Under the pieces are notes generated by a model. The model saw only the letters and a program-made list of their open reading frames with translations. It had not been told where the DNA came from and did not search any database. Below, piece after piece: positions 11,271 through 22,285 of a stretch of 64,000 bases of DNA. The DNA comes from Lampris incognitus (Eukaryota; Chordata; Actinopteri; Lampriformes; Lampridae): contig NC_079224.1 in NCBI RefSeq assembly GCF_029633865.1, positions 17,334,126-17,398,125 of the forward strand, read 5' to 3'. Numbering within the stretch: the stretch's first letter is position 1; each line of letters begins with the position of its first letter. The position numbers and the translations under genes are program-made.

Positions 11271-11553
11271 ACTTAGCACAAAAAGTAAGGAAATTTGTGT
11301 TGGTAGATTATTTCTCTGTTATAACAATGCTTCTTGGCAATAAATCTTATATCAGGCACCTGATTGTCACCACCTGGGGTACCAGAAGCTGCTGCTATTG
11401 ACAAGAGAAGGATGCTGACAAGAGTCAATAGCAGCAGCTTCTGGTACCCCAGGTGGTGACAATCAGGTGCCTGATATAAGATTTATTGCCAAGAAGCATT
11501 GTTATAACAGAGAAATAATCTACCAACACAAATTTCCTTACCTTTTGTGCTAA

Positions 11554-11555
<2 letters not shown>
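11271..11555. repeat. Nearly perfect 285-bp palindrome (132-bp arms, 21-bp loop)
   Basis: The arms at 11271-11402 and 11424-11555 are reverse complements with one mismatch that I can find; the loop is 11403-11423. Outer ends read ACTTAGCACAAAA and TTTTGTGCTAAGT, flanked on both sides by TA repeats. There is no coding content. The TA flanks and inverted structure fit a foldback MITE of Tc1/mariner type. Transcribed RNA would form a very long hairpin. Confidence 0.85.

Positions 11556-11602
<47 letters not shown>
11556..11602. repeat. (TA)n microsatellite
   Basis: An uninterrupted TA run of about 45 bases between the palindrome and the right arm of the enclosing inverted repeat. Confidence 0.9.
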
Positions 11603-11606
<4 letters not shown>

Positions 11607-11759
11607 TTGTTAAAAGAAACACTCAACGGTAGGGAAAGTGCTCAACAAATAAGGAGCAAAATAATCCAGTGAGTCTAGTAAATTCTTTATGAGACAGTAC
11701 AAGCCTGTTTCATGCCATAAGCAATCATCAGCTGTCAATCCATAGATAGATAGATCGAT

Positions 11760-12370
11760 ATATATATATTCTGTTTCTGAGCAGCCTCAGTCACAGCCCA
11801 GATCAGCAGCCAGTCTCCTCACCTCTGCGTCAGACTGGCTGGGAGCTGGGAGTTGACATGGTGGGGCAGCTCAGGTTCCCAGACCACTTTATAACAACTT
11901 TGTTGAGGCCAGACATAATGCTATCATCACCGTCTTCAAAGCGGGTGCTCCTTAGAGAGGTGACAGTTCCCTGGGAGGACCGGATGGAAGAGGCAAATGA
12001 GCATAGCAGTCCAAGTACCAAGAGCTGATGGATCAGTGCTGGAGGAGAGGCTGGAAGACGCGTTGTGAGCCCATTGAAGTGGGGTGTAGAGGCTTTGCTG
12101 GCCACTCACTGTGCAAGGTCTACACTCTACTTGGCATCAATGGGTCTGCAAAAAGAAAAGCCATCAAGTCTACCATGGAGGCTGCAGAAAAGGCCTTAAG
12201 ATGGCTTTGGATCAGAAGGAGTGATCTGTGGGCCAATGCTGCTGGGACACAAGCCAGGGTCTGATCAACCCTGGCTGGGTCGCCTGAGCAAGTGTGTATG
12301 ATGTTGAAACACCCTAAACACCCGAAGACCTCAGGAAACATCACTGATGATATGTCCCAATGCATCCTAG
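11760..12370 (+). pseudogene. LINE fragment resembling a restriction-like-endonuclease C-terminus
   Basis: Broken plus-strand frames. The first (about 11860-12000) reads LLRPDIMLSS and LREVTVPWEDRMEEANE, which resembles the PD-(D/E)xK core of restriction-like endonucleases carried at the C-terminus of R2/NeSL-type retrotransposons. The second (12028-12264) continues with CEPIEVGCRGFAGHSLCKVY and ALRWLWIRRSDLWANAAG, a block I recall from many fish retroelement proteins. No reverse transcriptase part remains beside it. The family assignment is by recall. Confidence 0.45.
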
Positions 12371-13496
12371 AATGCATGGTTCAACACTAAGGACTACCCG
12401 ATTGCCCGAGGCAAGTAAAATGCCACCTCGGGCTAACAGATCTAGCAACTCAATTGCCTGATTGGGCAAGTGGTAAAAAAAAAAAAAGATTAACAAATGT
12501 TTCAATCATTTTTTTACGATGATTGCCGTATCATAAAGTATGTTCTCATTCTCTGGCACATAGTATAGCACCTCCCTTTGCACACACATCATAGAATATT
12601 GGCACACACCGTTGGCCAATCAAGAATTGAGTAGGCTAGTTATGTGATGCGTGGCTGTCAGACTTGTCACTCACAAGAATATGGCAGTGGATAAAGACAA
12701 CATTTATGAACTGAAGCGCAAGAGAGTATTTCAATTATCCTGGAAACAGGAGTTTAGTTGGGATGTATTGGAGGATGTGGGTGAAACGCCAACTATGATG
12801 TGGATTCAAACTTCCGGCACATTATGCTGGAAGTTTGAGTGCAAAGTGGATAAATCAGGGTCGTTTTTCAAAGACACGTCAAGTTTCCGAAAAACATCGC
12901 TGGAGTGCCATAACAAGAGCTGACAGCATCTGGCCTGCATGGCAGCTAAGAGGGCTGCCGACAACCCCACCCCCCGGGCCTTGCCAGTGCTTATATGAAA
13001 CATGAACGCTGAGGCAAGTCAGGTAATTGCTAAACTAATCACCACAGTGTATCATGTTTTAAAAAACATGCAGCCGTTCACTGCATACTCCAGTGCAATT
13101 GCTCTTCAACAGAAGAATGGGATTGACCTGGGTACACAGCACCACACCGACAAGGCTTGTCGAAGGCAAGTATCTCCAATGTTACACTATTTGTCATTCT
13201 GTCAGTGAAACCTTGCACTCGCAGTTCATTTTCTATCAAACTGATTATTTTACCACTGATGTTATGAATAACTTATCATTCGACCACATCACAACCATGA
13301 AAAGGTAATGGGCAATTAACAACACCATGGTACTCACATAGATTATTAAAACAGAGAAAGTATATTTTGTATTTTGTCCATAGAAAATGAATTGTGAGAG
13401 TGAGGTTTATTGAGATACTTAAGTGATTTGATATACTTTATTGATCCCTCGGTCAAGGGCACAGACAGGAGTATTAACCCTAACATGCATGTCTTT

Positions 13497-13680
13497 TTTT
13501 AATGGTGGGAGAGACCGGAGCACCCGGAGAAAATCCACCGCAGACACAGAGAGAACATGCAAACTCCACACAGAGGACGAACTGGGATGACCACCAAGGT
13601 TGGACAACCCCAGGGTTCAAACTCAGGACCTTCTTACTGTGATGCGACAGTGCCAACCACTGTGCCACCATGCCACCTAA
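13497..13680 (-). mobile_element. SINE family A, head fragment
   Basis: The tRNA-like head and adjoining body in minus orientation. A B-box-like segment lies near 13612-13622 and an A-box-like segment near 13657-13668. The tail is absent. Confidence 0.65.
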
Positions 13681-13804
13681 AGTGGCATATGAGCATATGC
13701 GTACCATATCAAACGGAGTATGCGGTAACGTTAAACACAGGAAACACATATTTCAGAGAAATGGACCAGATTAATTTAGATTAAAGCCACAATTGTCTCA
13801 TCAT

Positions 13805-15175
13805 CTTCTGATCATGTCAGAAGACAGTTGATGAGACTTCATGCAAGCAAGGCAGCAGGCCCGGATGGTGTTAGCCCCATGGTGCTCAAAGCCTGTGCCC
13901 CCCAATTATATGGAGTGCTTCACCATGTCTTCACATGAGCCTTAGACTTCAAAGGGTCCCCGTGCTGTGGAAGACGTCCTGCCTCGTTCCGGCGCCTAAA
14001 ACGCCATGTCCCAGGGACTCCAAGGGAAGACCCTGGAAAGACTTATCCTGCAGCAGCTTCGATCCATGGTCAAGCCATACTTAGACCCCTCCAGTTCACC
14101 TACCAGCCCTGACTGGGAGTTGAGGATTCCATCATTTACCTGCTTAACCATGCCTATGCCCACCTGGATAAGCCAGCGAGCACTGTGAGGGTCATGTTAT
14201 ATGACTTCTGTAGTGCCTTCAACACCATCCAGCCAGCTCTACTGGGTGAGAAGCTGACAGCAATGCAGGTAGATGCCCCCCTTGTGTCCTGGATTGTTGA
14301 CTACCTTACTGGTAGTCCACAGTATGGGAACTTGCAACACTGTGTGTCAGACAGAGTAGTCAGCAACACTACGGCTCTGCGGGGGATGGTCCTGTTTCCC
14401 TTCCTATTCACCCTCTACATCACGGATGTCAACTACCACACAGAGTCATGCCATCAGCAGAAGTTCTCTGATGATTCTGCTATAGTCGGATGAATCAGTA
14501 AGGGCGAGGAGGCTGAGTACAGGGCTGTGTTGGGAAACTGTCACATGGTGTGAGCAGAACCATCTGCAGCTCAGCGTGACTAAGACAAAGGAGCTGGTAT
14601 TTGATCTGAGGGACAAGACACCAGTGACCCCTGTTTCCATCCAAGGGGTCAGTGTGGTCACTGTGGAATACTACAAGCACCTGGGGTGTATATAGACAAA
14701 AAACTGGACTGGGCTAAGAACACTGATGCCCTCTAAAAGAAGGGACAGAGCTGTCTGTACTTTTTGAGGAGGCTGAGGTCCGTCAACATCTGCCAGACAA
14801 TGCTCGGGTGTGGTATGAGTCTGTGGTGGCCAGTGCTCTCCTGTTTACTGCTGTGTGTTGGGGCAGCAGGTTGAGGGTAGCAGGTGCAAACAGGCTCAAT
14901 AAATTGATCCGCAAAGCTGGTGACATTGTGGGGGTGGAATTTGATTCTCTGATGGTGATTTATGAGAGGAGGATGCTGTTGAAGTTTTTGTGCCATCATG
15001 GACAATGTCTTCCACCCACTCCATGACGTGCTGGTCGGGCACAGGAGTACTTTTAGTAATAGACTCATTCTGCCAAAATGCACTACAGAGCACCAGAGCA
15101 GGTCATTCCTGCCTGTGGCCATCACACTTTACAACTTCTCCCTCAGAGTGTCAGACACTCTGAGTTAATGGTCAT
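13805..15175 (+). pseudogene. Non-LTR retrotransposon (LINE) reverse transcriptase, degraded
   Basis: Plus-strand fragments of one RT reading frame: AGPDGVSPMVLKACAPQLYG (about 13858-13917), then a piece with TLERLILQQLRSMVKPYLDP (14030-14089), then SAFNTIQPALLGEKLTAMQV (14213-14272) and VSWIVDYLTGSPQYG (14286-14330), and a C-terminal piece with ESVVASALLFTAVCWGSRLR (14817-14876). The frame is broken several times. It lies inside hAT copy 2. The clade is not settled; it is jockey/CR1/L2-like in layout. Confidence 0.65.
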
Positions 15176-15214
15176 TGGACTGACCCTTCGACTTGTTTTA
15201 CCCTGTCGGGTGTC

Positions 15215-15352
15215 TGTTTGTGCTGTTTGTTTCGTGCTGATGGACTGGAGGCCTGTACAGGGTGTCTCCCAATGACTGCTGGGATAGGCTCCAGCATCCT
15301 AGCAACCGAATGGATAAGCAGTTTGGATAATGAAGGAATGAATGAATGAATG
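15215..15352 (+). mobile_element. SINE family A, tail fragment (copy 2 of the shared junction)
   Basis: The tail block with GGATAGGCTCCAGCATCC and a (GAAT)n end, followed by the same hAT-associated sequence as at 4998-5110, including a TG-rich run and a G-run. Confidence 0.65.
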
Positions 15353-15491
15353 TGAGGTTTATGAAGTGTGTGTGTGTGTGGTGTGTGTGTGTGTGTGGTG
15401 GGGGGGGGGTCTTAGGTCTGGTCAACTTCTGGACTATTTTATAAATGTCGTATGGCTATGATTTAAAAACAAAGGTGGCTGGATGAATTTT

Positions 15492-16262
15492 GATAATAAT
15501 AATAATACATTTTATTTGTGGGTGCCTTTCAGAACACTCAAGGACACCTCACAGAACAGTAAAAAGCAAGCAGTACTGTATCAGACAGCATAAAATCAAA
15601 ACAAAGCAGGGCAGACAATAAAAAGTTAATACAACAGATAAGTATAAAATCATCATCTGCACAAAACTCAATAAAGCATGTATCAGACTGAATATGCCAG
15701 TTTGAAAAGGTGCGTTTTGAGATGGGATTTGAAGGTTGAAAAAGAGTCAATGTTGTGAATTTCTTGTAGGAGAGAGCTCCATAGGCAGGGGGCAGAATGA
15801 CTGAAGGCTCTAGTCCCCATGGTAGTCAAGCGGGCCGATGGTGTAGTGAGTTGGAGAACAGAAGAGGATCTGAGAGTGCGGGAGGGCGTGTGGATATGAA
15901 GGAGTTCGGAACGATACCAAGGAGCTGGGTTATTAAGGGCCTTAAAAGTGAGGAGCAGGATCTTGAAGTCAATACAGTATTTAACAGGGAGCCAATGGAG
16001 TTGCTGAAGAACAGGAGTGATATGATCTATGGAAGGAGTTCTGGTAATGATACGGGCAGCTGAATTCTGGACCAATTGAAGTTTATGAAGACACTTGAGG
16101 GGAAGACCATAGAGGATAGAATTACAGTAGTCAGTATGGGATGTAACCAGGGTGTGAGTGAGTATGGCTGTGCTTTTAGGTGTAAGTGACGGGAGAAGAC
16201 GATTAACATTGCGGAGGTGGAAGTATGCAGACCGAGTAACATTGTTGATGTGAGCTGTGATT
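15492..16262 (-). pseudogene. L2-type LINE, 3' part, inserted in hAT copy 2
   Basis: The minus strand encodes the C-terminal end of an L2-like RT with [49 protein letters not shown] and [14 protein letters not shown] (15683 to about 16240). The (TAA)n-type 3' tail is at 15493-15510. hAT copy 1 shows the uninterrupted site at about 5113-5124, so the insertion came after the copies separated. It is 5'-truncated, as L2 copies usually are. Confidence 0.8.
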
Positions 16263-18740
16263 AAATGTTGTGAGTGACAGACCAGGAATTCGATTAGGAT
16301 CATGAAAGCTATCCATTTGTCTCTCTTAAGGTTTGTCATGGTCATATTTGATGACCTTTGGGAACCATTGGAGGACCTAAGAGCTTCCAAGTTCCGCAGT
16401 GTCCTGGCAGACTCCGCCACTGATGTGAGCATCTGTGACGTTGAGGGAGTTTATGTCAGGATCCAGAGAGATGGGGAGCCAAAGAATGTGTTCTTGGCAG
16501 GAGAAGAACTCCACCATGCCACCGCTTTCTGACACTGTGCAGCTGTTAATGCCGGTAAGTTAAGTTTTAAACTCACTTAAAGAAACATTTGTTGATGAAA
16601 TTTTGTTGTTTCATAAATAGATGTTTGATCGTAGTTAAAAAAAATGGACATAATTAACTTGTCATTCTGTAAACAGTATTTCAGAAAGTTGGCCTCCCAG
16701 AGTGGAAGCAGAAGTTAGTCGGCTTCGAATCCAGTGGAGCCTCAGTGATGGTCGGGAGGTGTGGGGGTCTCTATTCTGGGAAGAAGTCCCCCACTGGCAG
16801 CCATGGATGCCATAAACAGCGATGACAGTGTTACTGCACTAATTAATTTGAATTAATATATGTTTAACTCAGTAATGTTTTATTGCCTATACTAATTTAC
16901 CTTTCTCTTCATACGGGTGACTGAGTTCATCAAAGGCCTCTACAAACAGTACCAGTATTCGCCCAAAGCCTGGAGCGAGCTCAAAGTGCTAAATGGGGTC
17001 CTACAGTATAAGATCAGGAAGCTGACCAATCTCGGGGAACAAGGCGGCTCCCGCATATGGAGAGAGCTCTTCAGACCCTCACAACGGACTATGCTGTAGT
17101 GTTGGCACATATGGAGAACACCATTGAAACCAGACAAGTCATTGTTGTGGCAAACAGTCACCTATTTTTCAATTTGCATTTGCATTACTGAGTTGTATTC
17201 TCATTATTGAACAACTGTGATGTGTGTGCCTTTTTCCCGATCGGCCAGTGCAGACATGATCAGCAGAGCCAAGCAGTGTGTCCAGATCTTGAAGGACTAC
17301 AGCCACCTCTTGTTTATGGTCCTGATACAGGATATCCTAAAAGTTTTGAGTTGGTCAGTTTTTTTTCTCTCTATTGTTTTGAGTGGATAGTATTGTGTAG
17401 AGTTAGTATTAGTGACATTGTTATTCTTTGCAGTCTAAGTCTGAAGTTTCAGGAGGACAATATTACACTCCCCAACGCCTTGTGGCCTTTGAGACTGATC
17501 ACAAGCATGCACTCAGCAGTTGGAGAGAACCTTAAGGGCTTTCTTCAGGACTCCGCAGAGGTCCAGTTCCATGCAGTGCAGCTCCAGAGCTTTAGCCAGG
17601 AGAGCAGGGATAGATTTGACAAGTAGCAAATGGAAAAAGAGAAAATAAGACCATTTGTTGATATAGTTCAATTAGCCTGTTGTTCATAAAAGGGTTCACT
17701 CAATCGTGTTCACTGCGTGCCATGTTTTAATTGCACATTGTCCCTGCCTTTAAAACAAGCTATTTAAAATTACATTTTATGTTGATAGATTTGAAAAGCC
17801 AACTCCTTGATGCAGTCATCAAAAGCATGAGGAGCCGTTTCAAGGACCTGGAGAGTGACAAGATTCTCCAGGAAGCTGCGAGTTTGTTGGACCCAATGGA
17901 GTGGTCCGTAGAGGGGACAGACCTGGCCAGTTACGGAGCAGACCATCTCCGTCTCATCACAGACCACTTTGCTGACATACTGGGTAGGATGGGCTATGAT
18001 AGGGATCAGGCAAGGCACCAGGAGTGGCCAAGCGCAAAAGTGGTGATCAAAACGCTGCCCCAGGTCCAATAAAGCAAGATATGGGCAGACTTTTTAACAG
18101 CCCCCGATAGGCTGCAGAGCTTCCCCAACCTGCTGATGAGGTTGAGCTGATCCTCGTGCTCCCACTATCCACTGCTGCCTGTGAACACAGTGCCATGAAG
18201 CACACTGGCGGAGCAACCTTTCAGTCGAAGTAATGTGGAAACTGCTATACATTAGCATTGAGGGGCCAGCAGTTGCCAATTTTGATGCAGAGCGTGTTGT
18301 ACAAAGATGGCTGTCAGTAGGGCAGAGAGCACATTGGTTTACTTAAGATTTGTATTTGTATGGTTTCATTAGGTTTTTAGATGCGAAGCATCTGCTACAG
18401 CCTGTTCTTTCACTCACTCACTCACTCACACATGGTTAAGCTCACTCATTTAATCACTCACAGTTAATTAGTCCATCTCTGGAGAGAAGGACAGATGGAT
18501 GGATGGGGGATGGCTTATACCATTTTTGATATGCAAGAATGTTTGTTGCTACACATCTATGACACACTGTGTCCTTGTTATGTTTCATTTAAATAAAGAT
18601 TAAACATGACAATTAACTATAGTCTTTGTTGTTATTTAATAACTGCTAATAAATAAAACAATTTGTGTAGGGGCATGTAAAAATTAACTCCAGGCAAGTA
18701 GATTTCTGACCCACTTGCCCGATATTAACGTTGAACCCTG

Positions 18741-19388
18741 GTATGTATCTTCGAATCATATATATATATATATAAATATACAGGGTGAGTGCTGGTGGTG
18801 ATATTGGGTGTGTGAGCTAGCAAAGCTAGTATACCCTTCTATAGTTCCCACTGCAGCAACAACAACATAACATCTGAGATACCAAGTTAGAGCAACGACA
18901 CTATACACCTTGTTATAGCAAGTGCTCTATAACAACACTATAGAGAAGTATAAGAATGGCCTGATTACAAAAAACTCTCTCTCTCTCTCACTCACACACA
19001 CACACACACACACACACCACTTGACTTTTTTTCTCTGTACATATTAGCACATGCCATTTTTAACAAGAACAACATATGCAAGAGTGATGGGATGATATGC
19101 TCCATAATAGAACAGAATGCAGAATCATGTAGCCTACAATGTCAGAAGAGGGCTCACTTAAGGATGCACGACACAACGTGTCCCAACTGAAACGACTGCC
19201 AATAAATACTGCAACTGTTTTGATCACAACTGTTTTGCAACACATTCTGTTAAACATGTCCCGAATAAAACAATTTGGTCAGCACGGCAAAAATAACTGG
19301 CATTATAGAAGAGAGACAAGCAATATGTAGACAGGAAAGCTAAACGTGTCTAATGGTCTTTTAAGAGTTCTACAGGCTTGGGCCTACC
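18741..19388. other. Between two hAT remnants, no gene seen
   Basis: TA run near 18758-18780, a CAGGG at 18781-18785 that could be the far terminus of the next hAT element, and a (CT)n/(CA)n run near 18978-19018. No coding potential was recognised. Confidence 0.4.
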
Positions 19389-19744
19389 TTATTTGAAGAG
19401 AAGCTCACATCTACGACCTTTCTGGGATGCAAACAGGTTAATCACCACGTCATTGAAGTCTGGTGATTTTTGGATGAAGTCCCGCTCAATAGACAGCATA
19501 GCCAGGGCGTTCAGCCCATCCTGTCCCATAGTACTTCGGAGGAATGATTTGATCTTCTTAAGTGCACTGAAACACCTCTCTGACTCTGCAGATGACATTG
19601 GGGTTGTGATGGCTATTTGTGTTCATTTCAATGTTTCAGAAAAAGTGCTCTGAATATTGTTCTCAGATTGTTCCCTGAGCACAATCACGCACTGGCTTAA
19701 AACATACCACATCGGTTGTCTCATCAGTTTGCACAGCTACAAAT

Positions 19745-19960
19745 GGTCAAGTCAAGTCAATTTTCTTTGTGTAGCCCAATATCACAAATTAAAAATTTTG
19801 CCTCAAGAGGCTTTACAGCAACACAACATCCTGTCAGACCCTCGCATCGGATAAGGAACAACTCCCTAAAAAAACCCTTAACAGGGGGAAAAAAATAGTG
19901 GGAAACCTGAAGGAAAGCAACAGAGGAAGGATCTCTCTCCCAAGATGGACAACTCACTCA
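19745..19960. repeat. Dispersed fish repeat (GTCAAGTCAATTTTCTTTGT type)
   Basis: Begins with AAGTCAAGTCAATTTT and contains CATCGGATAAGGAACAACTC and CAACAGAGGAAGGATC. I recognise this as a very common teleost repeat that often marks a LINE 3' end. It is non-coding. Confidence 0.5.
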
Positions 19961-20211
19961 CATGGATGTTAAGCCTCACAATGGCTGCTGTGCCTGCGAT
20001 ATTTAATCAGGCAATTTTTGTCCACAAACAGCTAAAATACAATCAAGCAACTCATGTTGGCTTGTCTTAGACATGTGCTTGGCAACCTGTGTGTTTGACA
20101 GGTAATCGGCTAACTGGCTATCCAAAAAAGAGAACTAGTCAACAAGGTCCAGAAACACGCCCCACTGGAGTTAAGTTGGAGATTCATCGGACTCCCGCAG
20201 AGCTAGCTCAT

Positions 20212-20359
20212 GTCCGCTTATCCTACTCTGGGTCGCGGGGATGCTGGAGCCTATCCCAGCAGTCATTGGGCAGCAAGTGGGGAGACACCCTGGACAGGCC
20301 GCCAGTATATTACAGGGCGCATGTGCGCGCACACGCACGCACACACACACACGCGTGCG

Positions 20360-20390
<31 letters not shown>

Positions 20391-20592
20391 GGATAATTTA
20401 GTATGGCCAATTCACCTGACCTACATGTCTTTGGACTGTGGGAGGAAACCCACGCAGACACAGGGAGAACATGCAAACCCCATGCAGAGGATGACCCGGG
20501 ACAACCCCCAACGTTGGACTACACTGGGGCTCAAACCCAGGACCTGCCCGCTGCGAGGCGATCGTGCCAACCACTGTGCCACCATGCCACCC
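20212..20592 (-). mobile_element. SINE family A, full length
   Basis: The minus-strand SINE has its tRNA-like head at about 20525-20592 and its tail at 20212-20290. A CA/GC-rich expanded tract at 20320-20387 occupies the same place as the CA tract of the copy at 4297-4735. Confidence 0.78.
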
Positions 20593-20638
20593 GGCAGCCA
20601 AATCAATATTAGAAAATACAATGCATATTTATGGATAG

Positions 20639-20642
<4 letters not shown>

Positions 20643-20697
<55 letters not shown>
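20643..20697. repeat. (TG)n microsatellite
   Basis: About 27 uninterrupted TG units followed by a short GA-rich run. It is adjacent to the head of the SINE just to its left. Confidence 0.92.
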
Positions 20698-20705
<8 letters not shown>

Positions 20706-22285
20706 AAGAGAGAGTGTGAGAGCGACAGATGGACTTGGTTAACTGAGACATACATACTCTGATGGTTTTCAGTTAGTTTTTCTCAGTTGCATACAGATGC
20801 AGTTCCTGAAACATTGTCTTCATCCTCAAAACATTTGCAAGTGCATTTCCCACAACAGTTAAAGTGTCCAGTGCAACTCCGCACTCCACCCGCAAAAGTA
20901 CCCCAAACACTCTCCCAGTACATGCAGGTTTAAATCAGGGCTGCAGACATGTGAGGAACAATAATATCATGCATGTTTCATCGTCCGTTATCTTCTTATT
21001 CCCTTGAACATCTTCCCTTGATCCTATATGTCTGAACCTGCTCAGTGCGTACCTGTTTATCCTCAGGTTCTCGTCAAGCTTGACAGTATTGTTGGTATCT
21101 TTTTGTTTCTATTTCTGTTACTGTCCTTGAGCCTCTTGTGTGGCACCCAGTGAAATCAGAGGAATTCTATTGTTCACAACCGTACAGTTTCAAGCTAATG
21201 TCCACAGAGTGGTTCACATAGTCTGTTTTATTTCACAAACATTTCCTTCGACTCATTTAAGACCACATGTTGCTATGCAGTGAGAAAATTAAATTCCCAA
21301 CTTTGCTGTTTGGTGGAGAAAGGCCTGAATGTATAATTAGAGGCCTTTGGTTGATGAATTCATCAACCAAAGGCTAGCTCATGTGCCCCACAAAATTTAA
21401 TACAATCCACAATCAGAGATGAATGCCTGTTTTTCTTCACCAGCTCGTTGTGTGTCTGTATAGAAATGCGGTGGCCCTCATCAAGCTGACAGGCGATGTT
21501 AACTTTACCCAGCATTGATAACTTTACGCCGTTTCCAATGTGACCTGTGCTGCAGTCATGTTTCCTAATTTTGTCAGCTAAATGTTTCAAATCCACAATT
21601 CCTTGTTGGGTCCAAGCTGTGTTGCCCCCAAAAAGCAAGCATGGGGAACAGAAAAGTGAATTCTTAGGTACACTTGCCGTTAGCCAGTCCTTTCGTTGAA
21701 ACCAAGTAACACGAATCTTATGATTTTGTCGTTTGTCCTTTTGTGTTATTTGAACATCGTTTGGACGATGTGTCCCCAGTCTCTTCACTTCCAATTTTTC
21801 CTCCAAAGACATTGAAGAAAATGGATGAGAAAGTAAATAATCCACCTCGATCATGCTAACGCCCACGGCCGCCATTGCCACAGTCGTTCACTTTTCTCCC
21901 TTCCCACTCTCACACAAGTAGCGCTTCGCTGTATGTGCTGTCTGTGCTGTCATTGGTCAAAAGTCAGTGGCCTGTGGGCTGATTGAATTTAGCCCAAATG
22001 ATCAGCAAATCAAGGGGGCGTGCCAAGACACCTGTCACTCACGTAACACAAAAATGTGAATGGAAGCTGATGCAATTTTGTTTGGGCTGTAAAAATTAGC
22101 CCATTTAGATGTATTTTGTGTTTTTCTTGTGACTATTTAATGCTGTTGCTGTTCTTAGGTTCACCAAAATTTAAAATAATCTGTTCTAAGGTTTTTTAAC
22201 AATAAGTTTCTCATCTTTATTGTAAACGATACGAAGGGCTTATTTAACCATGTTAGCCCATTTATACCAGTCCAACCGTCCCTGT

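Larger units (their letters stand above)
9463..11739. mobile_element. Long inverted-repeat structure (arms about 138 bp) enclosing two further elements
   Basis: The left arm at 9463-9600 and the right arm at 11601-11739 are reverse complements with few mismatches. They begin ATTGACAGCTGATGATTGC outward and end TTTCTTTTAACAA inward. Between them sit TA-rich runs, the DD38E Tc1 element (9643-11259) and a palindrome (11271-11555). A third related copy lies at 22286-22455. It has no coding capacity of its own. I read it as the ends of a foldback or MITE-type element later filled by TA-targeting insertions; the family is unknown. Confidence 0.6.
12375..18740 (+). pseudogene. hAT transposon, copy 2 (ZNF862-like), intron-bearing, split by later insertions
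   Basis: The ends are diverged inverted repeats, GGTTCAACACTAAGG near 12379 and TTAACGTTGAACCCTG at 18724-18739. Parts in order: an N-terminal piece (12690-12923, VFQLSWKQEFSW); a piece with NGIDLGTQHHTDKA (13002-13170); a central piece (16320-17100) with VFQKVGLPEWKQKLVGFESS and GLYKQYQYSPKAWSELK; a piece with SLKFQEDNITLPN and SMHSAVGENLKGFL (17430-17625); and the C-terminal dimerisation part (17790-18345). GT-AG-like gaps separate several pieces. Stops, including a TAA at 18070-18072 shared with copy 1, make it a pseudogene. An L2 LINE, another LINE and SINE pieces lie inside it. Confidence 0.75.
19389..22284 (-). pseudogene. hAT transposon with ZMYM1-like transposase, gutted
   Basis: The minus strand holds the N-terminal part at 21363-21881 (172 codons), with a TTF/zinc-finger-like region (FCSPCLLFGGNTAWTQQG; LADKIRKHDCSTGH). 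It also holds the C-terminal dimerisation tail at 19389-19598 (SERCFSALKKIKSFLRSTMG; LNALAMLSIE). The catalytic middle is missing and its place is taken by a dispersed repeat, a SINE and a TG run. The outer end at about 22284 reads CCCTG, matching a hAT-type CAGGG terminus. ZMYM1-like host proteins share these domains, but the missing middle and the setting make a dead transposon the better reading. Confidence 0.7.

Noticed and set aside
15683-16432. 249-codon minus-strand frame as a possible host gene
   Set aside because: The C-terminal L2 reverse transcriptase signature and an L2 tail explain it, and the paralogous hAT copy lacks it.
21363-21881. 172-codon frame as a host ZMYM1-like gene
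   Set aside because: No catalytic middle, no splice-linked exons, and a matching hAT tail and terminus nearby point to a dead transposon.
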